Source of the DNA: Phoronis australis
Lineage: Eukaryota > Phoronida > Phoronidae
Assembly (NCBI GenBank): GCA_002633005.1
Contig: NMRA01000047.1
Span: forward strand, 1,019,326-1,083,325
Direction: 5' to 3'
Length of the DNA stretch: 64,000 bases
Shown: piece after piece, positions 22,301-34,300 of the stretch
How positions within the stretch are numbered: position 1 is the first letter of the stretch
How the letters are laid out: the number at the start of each line of letters is the position of its first letter
Notes under the pieces: generated by a model
The model's database searches: none
What the model was told of the DNA's origin: nothing
The model's input: only the letters and a program-made list of their open reading frames with translations
Translations under genes and position numbers: made by a program

Positions 22301-25300
22301 GCGGTGACATGGTAAACCGCACCAAGAGGAAGAAGGATGGTGAGGGTAGCGTAACCACAGCGACCACGACCAGTAGTCTGGAGACCATCTGGGCGCGGTT
22401 CTCACGGTTATCCTACTATGATCAGCACGCTGTGACTACGACGTGTGCCACACAGATGGTGGAGCAGATCGGTGGGTTTGCCAAGGGAAGTTGGAACACC
22501 CTGCCGGTGATAGAGAACGTGGCATTCTTGTTCGAGCTGATGGAATCTTGCCTGAACATTTGTGGATTGACTGAGTTTGTGATTCAGGTGAGAGTCATGA
22601 TTGAAGACGCCACTCGTTTGTCATACAGGCGAGAGTCATGGCTGGACACGACACTCGTTTCAGGTCAAATGCTCTCGATCACATGTCCACATGTAACCAT
22701 TTCTCACCTTAGGTGACACATGTCAGCCACATTATCGCATACCTTGACAGAATCTCCAAACTATAGAGCCATCATCTGGTTTCTTCCCATTCAGGTACCT
22801 TGAAAGTCATGAACTGCCTATTTCACCAGGTAGTGGTTCCCACTGCAAACTTTCATTCACTAAGTTGAAGTACAGTTTCAGTCAACACTGGATGTCAGAC
22901 CTTCATATAATTGGATACAAAATACATCACTTATGAACGCACTAGGACGTTCACTTATTACTAGTAGTCATTCGTTGGTTAACTGTAGGTTTTCACTGTT
23001 GTAGTTGTTGAAAGAGCTGAGTGAACTTCAATCACAGCTTCAGTCACAACTGTCGGAGAAGAGCTCTGGTCTGGCAGGCACTTACCCTGGGATACTATGT
23101 CTCAATATTGTGGCTATATTGAGGAACTATCATTCTTGTCTACTTCTGGAGCAGGATCAGTGTGGGACAGCGTTTGAAGGGTGAGTGTTGTGGGCTGTAT
23201 GGAGGGAGGGGAGGGCTACATGGGTGCACTGTGTGTTGGTACCGTAATCGTAGTGACTGTTTGTGACCTGGGGTTACTTTCTCTGGAACCTCTACCTCCA
23301 AAATTTGCTGGAAACTTGACCGAAATTTGAATTTTAAATGGAAGCGTGCCATGTCATTGGTCAGTTTTCAAGTTGGGCTTTAAGTAAGCTTCGGTAATGT
23401 CAGACCCAAGGGACGTTATCATTGTTGGAAGGTAAATGTATGTATGTAATTTCTTACAACATGGCTGTCTCTCTAATGTGTTCACGAATAAAAGATAGTG
23501 CAGTAAATTCGTAACAGTTGTAACTATCTAAATGGTGGTAGTTAGGATTTTATTCAAACATAGTGGACACCGTATCACTATAGCTGATCTGAAATCGTTC
23601 ATCCTTTAATTATTTGGTTTGAAAAAGGAATCGACTGTTCACATTGCCATTATGGTGTTAGTAATAGATCCAGTAGACTCCAAATGTTCAAATGTTCATA
23701 GCGTGTTATAAAGGCTAATGGTGAGTGTTGATTATGTTTTCTCCCTTGCAGACTTGTAAGTGTTGTGAAACATGTGAGCAACCCATCAGCCTGCACTTCA
23801 TTTGAGCGATGTATCCTGTCTTATCTATACGACCTGTATACTTCCTGTAGTTACCTAAGGGTAAGTATGACTGTGCGTAACTGTATACTTCCTGTATGGC
23901 TGTGCTTAACTGTATACTTCCTGTAGTTATCTAAGGGTAAGTATGGCTGTGCTTAACGTAGAGCAGTTTTTTGCAATTCCATGTAAGATCGCGCTAATGA
24001 CAGGCAAGTGTTTCTCATGACTTTACTTGGGTAGATTAGTAAAGTGGCTGCCACTGAAGTGATTTATCGGTGAGGCTGAAATGGTGAATTATGTGGGGAA
24101 GTTAAATCAGCCGTTGAAAATGAGAAATTATAGCAAGTACTTCAGTATGAAGTTAGAGGCAAATTACTNTTTCTGATAGTTTCGTACTGTTGTTGCAGGC
24201 AAGGGTCAGGAGGAGGTCAAAAAAGCTAAGCGTGTAACCAAGGAAATTATGAAACTGTTCAGCAAGAAAAACTGCATTGATGTTACCAGCGGTGACATGG
24301 TAAACCGCACCAAGAGGAAGAAGGATGGTGAGGGTAGTGTAACCACGGCGACCACGACCAGTAGTCTGGAGACCATCTGGGCGCGGTTCTCACGGTTATC
24401 CTACTATGATCAGCACGCTGTGACTACGACGTGTGCCACACAGATGGTGGAGCAGATTGGTGGGTTTGCTAAGGGAAGTTGGAACACCCTGCCGGTGATA
24501 GAGAACGTGGCGTTCTTGTTCGAGCTGATGGAATCTTGCCTGAACATTTGTGGATTGACTGAGTTTGTGATTCAGGTGAGAGTCATGATTGAACACGCCA
24601 CTCGTTTGTCATACAGACGAGAGTCATGGCTGGACACGACACTCGTTTCAGGTCAAATGCTCTCGATCACGTGTCCATATGTAACCATTTCTCACCTTAG
24701 GTGACAAATGTCAGCCACGTTATCGCATACCTTGACAGAAGCTCCAAACTATAGAGCCATCATCTGCTTTCTTCCCATTCAGGTACCTTGAAAGTCATGA
24801 ACTGTCCATTTCACCAGGTAGTGGTTCCCTCTGCAAACTTTCATTCACTGAGTTAAAGTACAGTTTCAGTCAACACTCGATGTCAGACCTTCATATAATT
24901 GGATACAAAATACATCACTTATGAACACACTGGGCTGTTCACTTATTACTAGTAGTCATTCATTGGTTAATTGAAGGTTTTCACTGTTGTAGTTGTTGAA
25001 AGAGCTGAGTGAGCTTCAATCACAGCTTCAGTCACAACTGTCGGAGAAGAGCTCTGGTCTGGCAGGCACTTACCCTGGGATACTCTGTCTCAATATTGTG
25101 GCTATATTGAGGAACTATCATTCTTGTCTACTTCTGGAGCAGGATCAGTGTGGGACAGCGTTTGAAGGGTGAGTGTTGTGGGCTGTATGGAGGGAGGGGA
25201 GGGCTACATGGGTACACTGTGTGTTGGTACCGTAATTGTAGTGACTGTTTGTGACCTGGGGTTACTTTCTCTGGAACCTCTACCTCTAAACTTTGCTGGA

Positions 25301-28300
25301 AACTTGGCCGATCACAAGGTGTGAAATTTGAATTTTATATGGAAGCGTGCCATGTCATTGGTCAATTTTCAAGTTGGGCTTTGAGTAAGGTTCGGTAATG
25401 TCAGGCCCAAGGGACGTTATCATTGTTGGAATGTAAATGTATTTTCTTGCAACATGGCTGTCTCTCTAATGTGTTCACGAATAAAAGATAGTGCAGTTGC
25501 AACTCTAAATGGTGGTAGTTAGGATTTTATTCAAACATAGTGGACACCGTATCACTATAGCTGATCTGAAATCGTTCATCCTTTAATTGTTTGGTTTGAA
25601 AAAGGAATCGACTGTTCACATTGCCATTATGGTGTTAGTAATAGAACCAGTAGACTCCAAATGTTCCAATGTTCATAGCGTGTTATAAAGGCTAATGGTG
25701 AGTGTTGATTTTGTTTTCTCCCTTGCAGACTTGTAAGTGTTGTGAAACATGTGAGCAACCCATCGGCCTGCACTTCATTTGAGCGATGTATCCTGTCTTA
25801 TCTATACGACCTGTATACTTCCTGTAGTTACCTAAGGGTAAGTATGACTGTGCATAACTGTATACTTCCTGTAGTTACCTAAGGGTAAGTATGACTGTGC
25901 GTAACTGTATACTTCCTGTAGTTACCTAAGGGTAAGTATGACTGTGCGTAACTGTATACTTCCTGTATGGCTGTGCTTAACTGTATACTTCCTGTAGTTA
26001 TCTAAGGGTAAGTATGGCTGTGCGTAACGTAGAGCAGTTTTTTGCAATTCCATGTAAGATCGCGCTAGTGACAGGCAAGTGTTTCTCATGAATTTACTTG
26101 TAGATTAGTAAAGTGGCTGCCACTGAAGTGATTTTTCGGTGAGGCTGAAATGGTGAATTATGTGGGGAAGTTTAATCAGCCGTTGAAAATGAGAAATTAT
26201 AGCAAGTACTTCAGTATGAAGTTAGAGGCAAATTACTTCACCCATGTCTTGAACATGGAAACTTGCAATTTACAACTTTGAATTTCCATACAAATAGAAT
26301 ATCACTAATGACAAAAACTAGATGAAATTGGTGCATTGCTATACAGACATGTTGTTTTGTTTGTTTTATCTAAGTCCTATTGGTAGATATATGTATATAG
26401 TTAGGTGCAAACGTTTCTGTCATTTACACTTAATGACGACATGTTACATTGAAGTCAATGATGCAGTAGTATCATATGGACTTCATTTTTCTTTCCATCA
26501 CAAGCTTTAGACAATTATATAAAATTTACACCTAATGCAAGATTTGAATGTCACCTATTGGAGAGCCTACCAGTTAAGCCTGGAAAGTGTAAATGGAATG
26601 TTGTATTCTACAGAACATGTCTTAATTTTCTGACTAAATACACTTCAGGGACTCAATGTACTTGTCTCACTTCTGTCAACAGGACAAGTATGCACACTTC
26701 TGCAGTGGGGCCATCTCCAAAGTTCAACAGTCGATGTATACAAAGCTGACGCCGTCAAACACTAACTTGCTGTGTGAACCCAACTTCATGGCTAGCATTC
26801 TGGCTAATCCGAAGTAAGCATATAATTAACCTATTTATTTTAATTTGCGGATTTTATAATGTATACTAAGAACAGGCAGAGTTTTGGCTCGTCACAGATG
26901 GGTCATGTGACTATTGATTTAACCGTCTCAAGTCTTGTACTTACTTTTCAAATATTTCACAGTTCGGTCATCATTGTGGTTAACATTAACAAATCGCCCG
27001 TCTTGTATATGGGGCTCAACATAACAGGTTGCAGTTTGCATTTGCGACCTGAAATTTATGAGATGTGAGCTGAGATTTTGGCCAACTTGCATTAGTCTCA
27101 CATGTGGGACTGTGGGATTCCAACTCCTACGAGCTAAAACGCACCAACTGCATTTTTATTTTCTTATTTTTAATCGTTTTGGAAGTCAGGGGGCACTGCT
27201 ACACAGAAAAATGCTCCATCAGCGTTTTTTTACATTATGGTTATCAAGGTTGTGATACCTGGGATCTGTGTGTTCAAGCTGGATTTTGGAACTGCAAACC
27301 GGGAATTTGTCCAGGTGGCAAACGACTACCTGTAAATGTTCATACTGTGGAAGGCTGGTATACCAATCATCATGTCTTATTACAGAGCCAAACCAGACCA
27401 GAGTATCATCAAACAACTTCACGAGAACCCCGGCAGTAAATACAGCTTTGTCTGTAATGCAATACTGGCTGTGGTCAACTGTCAGAATGTAGAGACGTAA
27501 GTAACATTGCCACTTACAAATCACTGGGTACGACTATAGATTTGAACCTGAGGTCAGAGGTCAGATTGGAAGGGATGAAATTCGAATGATATTAATGACA
27601 CATATGTTGCCATGTTTAACAAAGAATACATGAAAGGTTGAAGAGTAGTGCTCATATGTGGCATTAGGTGCTTCAAAATATCAATATGAAAATGTAGAAT
27701 ACTCAGAGTTATGTTTTCTTTTATTTTTTGTCTGTGCAAAATGTCAGACTAAATTCATGAATCTGGCCTACGAAAAATACCAAAATTTCCCTTTTCCGTA
27801 GCTGCTAATCAGAGAGCATTACATATATTTACTAGGATCCTTTGTAAACAAATGGCAAAATTAATAAGACATGTTCTGTTGGCAGGTTGAATGAGATTGG
27901 CTTGCTATGTGCAGAGCTAACGGCTAGCTGTATATCTCTGAGCTCTGAGTGGCTGGGGGCTCTGAAGGCTCTGTGCTGTTCTTCAGACCACAGTAGCTGT
28001 GGATTCATGGATGTCTTGACACAAGTTGATGTGAGTAGTCACTGCATGTGATGTTGATGTGAGTAGTCACTGCATGTGATGTTGATGTGAGTAGTCACTG
28101 CATGTGATGTTGATGTGAGTAGTCACTGCATGTGATGTTGATGTGAGTAGTCACTGCATGTGATGTTGATGTGAGTAGTCACTGCATGTGAGACGGTTGG
28201 TTGGTTTATCGAGACTTTTTGAGAAATTCGATCATTGGAAATGGAGGAAGTCTGTCACCTTGAAATTTTTTGAAATACATGATTTGCATGTCAAGTATTC

Positions 28301-31300
28301 ATGACAATGAGTAGGTTCATTAGACGAAGAAGTGGATAATATTGTATGAACTACCATTCAAACACGTTTCTTACTTCTACAGGCTGCAAGAGAACAAAGG
28401 GAAGCTTTAGTTTATCACCCTGTGACTATAATTAGTGTGCAGTTATCACTTGTCTCTTCTTCAGGTCGTTGATGTGTCTATTCATGACAACATTGCCATT
28501 TTCACGTCTATTCTCATCGCTCGCTACTGTTTTTCACTCACCGATTTGGTCGCTCATGTGTTCTTGCCATCATTAATGGCTGCCAGACCGTCAGGTGAGT
28601 AGCCATTGTATGGTGTCTGGGTGTGGTTATTTCATGAACATAGTGTTTTGTTCAATTTTTGTGGGAACTTGTGGTTTTTGTTCTTATTTTACAAATTTGC
28701 CAAATGTTTAAATTGGGGTTGTCTTAAATAATATTCAGATGTTTGTTAAAGTCACCGTGTCAGCTTAATATGTTGTGGAGGTGTGTGCAGTACATAAATA
28801 ATCAAACTATGTGGAACTCCTAGTCCTGGCAACTGAGTGTGAGAGGAATTCGCCATTCAAGTTTCTATGTTGATCAGTACTAATCATGATGGAGTAACTG
28901 AAATTTGTCCAATTATTTTTGGTGTGATAGGAATTGCAGCCCTCTACCAAATATCGTTTTGAGATTTATGTTGTTGTGTCTTTATTGTAATACTTCAAGA
29001 CCATCAGCCCACAGCACAATAATATGTGTTGTTACCAAGTGATGCTAACAAGGATTCTCGTAATTTGAATGAGTTATTCACAAAATTAATTTAACAAGGT
29101 TTAAGACTTTCTGCTGCGCAGTAGTTTTCATCAAAAGTGTAAACATGTACAAATTTGGCTCATGCTAATACCATTTCTTCTGGAAGCACCTTCTTATAAC
29201 TCAAAATGAAATTCATTTTCACTACATTTGTCTGGTTTACAAAAATTGCATATACGATATTGCCTGTCAATTGGTAAGTGACGACTGACTTTTCAATTAT
29301 TAACTTATTGGTTTGAGCATCTGATTCTGACTAGTGCAGATGTATGTGGTCGTGACAAATGTAATGAGATATAACTCTACAGTTGGAAAGGAGTTTAAAA
29401 GTACATTTCTGTGAAGATGAAGTGACACACTGTGATTCACCCCCAGTGTATGTTTTGACTCTTCATCTTTAGGTTTCTGCATAATTGGACTGAAGGCTAG
29501 ATCACAACTGCATTTTGCTTAAGTACAAGTCAATTATAGCGTGTGAAATAACAATTGTGTTAAATAACAAACTGAAGCAAAATTTAGGATTTCTCATTAT
29601 GTTTTGATGTGCGTGTCCCAATACCAGTTCTGAATGCGTTGTTTCGTCCCTGCAGGAGAAGAACCTGAGGCCGAACCTGGCGCCCGACTTTCCTGCCACC
29701 TGGTGGTCACTCTGTTCAAATCGAGGCCTCAGTTTGGCAAGTCGCTGCGACAGGAGGGCAAGATCAAGTCATCGTGTGATCGCCATCTGTTGGAGGCATC
29801 ACACAACAGTGTGGACATTGGTGCTGTGTTAGCTGTGCTCAAGGCTATACTGGTGTTGGGTAAGAGCTAGTGTTGTACTGGGCTTACAGTTATGTGTTGT
29901 TGCTAAGTTGAGATATTTTCATGCAGCAAGAGGCTTTAACGTAATTTCCTGCTAAATTGACAAATCGTCACGTATAAAGAAAATATAAATATATAAAGAC
30001 TCTGCATTCCAGGTGACAATGACAATGGTCGTAGTAAACGTAAGGACCGAGATGGAGATGTTTTCCTACAGCAACTGCTGAGCAGTGTCAGCGATCATGA
30101 TGATATGGATTTGGACCAGATTAGGTAATGGGCATTTAGAGCAAGGTGCCATTTGTCCTTGGGGTCAACTCAAATTTTTGGCTTGTCCGTAAGTGAGCCT
30201 TTCATTTGGGAATACACCTCTTGTTTTACCAAAGGTTTACGACTGTTTCCTGTCTGAAAAGGATTATGAAAACTCAAACTTTGTGCAGTGTTTGAATACG
30301 GTGTCACCTTTCTTCACATTCTAAGTGCTTCTTGCACCCCACTGACTCGTTGCTTTAGCCATTTTCAAAAGCATACTAAGGTTTATTATCTAGAGGTATT
30401 GTAGAATTACACAGAATGACACGTCAACTAATTTGAATAACAACAGCAATGATGATACTTTAAATTAACAAAGAGTTGTCCCCACTGCTTCTTGTAAGGT
30501 GTGTTCCACAACCGGTGTAACCCTTTAGTTTCTCTAGTGGTTATAGATACAATTGGAGAATTCATTATGGTTTTGCTCAATCATAACTCGGTCCATTCAA
30601 TGCTTGCTTTCAGTGCTGCAGAGAATGCTGGACTGAGTGACTTTGCCAAACTGGCTCTTCAAAAGATGTGCTGCCAGGACTGGGTGCGGGAAAAGTTCCT
30701 GAAGGAACCCGAGAAGATGTTCACCTCTGACCTTCTGTTGGACTCTGTACTCACACACAAACAGGTACAAAGACATGGTGTGACACACCTTCACTCGGTA
30801 CTCACCCACAAAGAGGTACAAAAAACTGCTGTAATACACCTTCACTCAGTACTCTCCTTTAACAGGTACATGAAATTGCCACACAACTTCACTGGGCAGT
30901 CACTTACAAACATTTTCAAAGAGATGGTACTTACAGCAGGTACATTTTTTGAAAATAGACATTCTGGATTGTTCTACCATCAAAAAATGTTTGGCTAGTT
31001 TTCAGGGACAGATACAAATCATCTGATGTCACTTTTGATTGTGTTTAAAAACTTTATTGAAGTTAAAGCATGTATCAGTGAGTTTTGATGACAAAGATTT
31101 ATAGTTTTGAAATAATTGCATTTTTATTGTAACTTGCAATTAATATGGAAATGAATGTTTTAATAATGGATTTATAATGCTCATTATTGGACCATTGTAC
31201 GTATGTGATGGTCATTAAATTATATGAAGCCCATTCTCTGTTTATCTCCTTCGGGTCCACATGGTACTTTTGGCAGATTCAGAATTAAACGAACCCCTGC

Positions 31301-34300
31301 TTGAGTATCTTAAGCATGTTAGTTTTCAGGTGACTTAGGATGTAAATTTTCTTTGCACAGGCTCAACACCTACTGTACATGATATGTTACCCCGGTGACG
31401 AGGTGGCCCAACTGTACCGTCGTGAGCAGGACCAGCGCCACGTCATCACTAACATACTGCAGAATCTGGACAAGTGGTTCCTGCGTATTTCATGGATGGA
31501 GCTGCAGCTGCTGTTTAAGCAGACCCCGCCCAATGTAAGTGCAAGGAGCGGGTTGGGAGAATTGGCAAGTTGCTTCCGACGCATGAATGCGACATTGTTT
31601 TGATCCGAAACCAGTGTTGTGTTCAATAAAGGGAGTGTTTCTCAAGACTTTCTGCAAAATATCATGACCTGTATAATTTAAATAGTTACTGGTCAGGGTG
31701 TTAACTTACCATTTTCTATTATAATGTAACATTCCGGTTGAATCGTCCTATTACTTTCGGTAGTGGCCATTTTCCTAGGTTACAAGTTAAAACACTTAAT
31801 ATCTTTCATTGCATTGGGCTAAAAGTGATCCTGCCATACTTGCAAGGCATGCAGTTATCTGGAATCTTTACATTTTTCTCGTAGGATGACAAGACGTTGC
31901 TTGACAACATCGCCAAGGCAACCATTGAAGTGTTTCAACAACAGACTGAACAACGGTGAGCTCTAACGTCTGAGGAACATAAACTAAATAACGAAAAGAC
32001 TACAACTTGAATCCCAGCACCTGACCTTACTGTCTTCAAGTGGTTTAATTTTCCATGAATTTGCAACGATTTGTATTTTAATGGAAATGTTCGTCGAAAG
32101 AAAACTGGTGAGTCGATGAATGTTATGACTCATTCAGTAGGAGTATGATATGCAGCAAATTAGGAGACGTTACTGAACTTGCTTGAGATTTGTTCAACTC
32201 CGACCTAATCCACCAGTGGCACAGGCTTGAAAAAGCCAGCAGACACTGGCTAAACATTGCTTTTGTTCAGTAAGGACTCGTAATGTTCTGCATTGTAAAA
32301 CGACTTTCCCAAATGTCACTGCAATCCCCAGTTCATTGTGTTTTTGTAGTATGGAGGCTGAGCGTGACAGCGTGTGGCTTGTGGGGCCGCTCATTGCCAA
32401 GTTACCTACCCCAATACAGGGCCGTGTGCTCAAGTCTGCTGGTCAGGTGCTAGAAACAGGCAACAACTTCTGGTCCAAGAGCAAAGCTGACAGGGACCGA
32501 CTGCTGCAGAAGAGGTAATAGTAACTTGCATTGACTGAATCTGATGTGATGTCTGTAAACGCATGTGCATTTTATGTGTCATTTTGGCTGTACGTTGTAC
32601 TTTATTTGAGTGATAATATGGAGTAATATTTCAGTTTTCTGTAGCTTCTCCATCTCATGGTCAAATGGTTAAACAATCGGAGGGACAGGCACTGAGTCCA
32701 TTGAGTGTCATCCAACAACCAATAGCTGCTCCACCTTGTGGTGAAATTAAAACAACCAGGGATAATTGCTCCCTCTCATGACACTTTGATAAATTGAGCT
32801 GGAGTAATGTGTATACCTAACTAGTTCGTTGATTTCCATGTTAAGATTCTGACACGTGAAATCATTAAGATCTGTATTTTCTATTGCCACCAGCTCTCTG
32901 CTGAGCCACCAACCTTTCCTGTCGTTGGTGCTCAACTGTCTGCGTGGTCAGGACCAACAGAGGGAGGGTTTGTTGGAGTCGCTCAGTACACAACTGGAGA
33001 AGTTCATCACCAACTCGAAGGAGGTATGGCACTGCTGTTGTTGCCTTTTATTTGTACACAGTGTCCTCTTGTATGCTCATTAAGGATGTAAGCACCTCAA
33101 AATCTCACCAATTTTGTACAAAATATTCACCAAAATAGCACTTTTCCATTTTTCAATGACTTCTAACATTGTTGAGAATGCCCGCAATTTTTCAAAATAT
33201 TTTCTTATGGTAACTATGCTACAGATCTTGAATACTATGCGGCATCATTTTGGCACTATGGGTCATTCATCAAAAAGTGAGAATAAATAATATTGTAAGA
33301 CAAAATTTCACTTTTTTGCCATATTTTGTCCTAAATTAGTTAGATTTTTAATTAAACTAGATAGACTATATGTTTTTAAAGTCGCATTGTACACTCACAG
33401 CCCAACAGTTATTTTTTTATTGGCAAATGTTGTTTTGGTTTGTTTAATTATGTGTTATAAAAGTGAGACAGCTTTTCTATTTCCATGACTGTGCTATATC
33501 TGAGGTGGATGGCATATGTGGTATTTATAGTGTGTTAAATTGTCTCAAACATGTTTATGATTGGATGAACTTGATGTAATCCGCTGAAAACCCATTCAGT
33601 GTAACGTTACTTTTGTGTCTTTACTAGTGCTATCCTTTCATGCAAGTGTTTAAACAAGATCTGGCAATGACTTGTTTGTTGCTTTTTGGCGCATTGAAAA
33701 CCATCGACTCTTGAAGATACTAGGACAGTCCTTACATGGAAACACTGGAAAGTTCGGAGATTAGTTTTCTGGTTGAATTCATAATTTAATGATGTTGCAA
33801 GCTGGTTGTTGTAGTGGTCATTGTGTTGGAGGTCAAGTCTGAATTGTTGGTCAGTTTCTTTAACAAGTTGTGTTGCTGTCATTTTCATTTTGAATTCTAA
33901 TTTAACTCCCACTTTCATGCCAGTTGTGTAATTTCTACGTTTGTCTTGCAGCATGACAAGTTACCCGAAGACCCAAAACTGAAGCAACTGATGTATGAGG
34001 CATTACAGCTTAGACTGAATTTGGTGAGTTGTTTATTTAACTCTAGTGCTATCCATGTGTATGCATTTCGTAAATAATTGGAATAAATTTTAACTCTCGA
34101 TACTTGCCTAGTCCTAGGTCTGTGTAATAGTCCTTGTCGGCAATATTCAGAATATAATGTGCCCACATTTTGAGAACCAGTTTGGTACTTGTTATTTATT
34201 GAGTGGAGAAAACTGGTTCTCAAAATGTGGGCATGATATATCTGGCTATTACTGTCCTTGTCATCTCGTGGGTTGCATTCCGTAGACCTAGGACATAGCT

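Larger units (their letters stand above)
22182..24168. repeat. Large near-duplicate block C, copy 1
   Basis: This block of about 2 kb contains MED12 exons 16-18 and ends exactly at the N at 24169. The second copy (24170-26237) starts exactly after it. Coding differences are all synonymous, while introns differ by substitutions, small indels and tandem-repeat copy number. Confidence 0.92.
24170..26237. repeat. Large near-duplicate block C, copy 2
   Basis: This is the partner of 22182-24168, in direct orientation. It is slightly longer, mainly because the exon 18 donor repeat has more units. Confidence 0.92.

Noticed and set aside
27104-27524. Open frames of 111 and 101 codons around MED12 exon 20
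   Set aside because: The real coding frame of exon 20 (27386-27496) is different, and these run through intron and a dispersed repeat.
28025-28196. CRISPR-like array of short direct repeats
   Set aside because: There are no spacers: units are contiguous and built from a splice donor in a eukaryotic gene.
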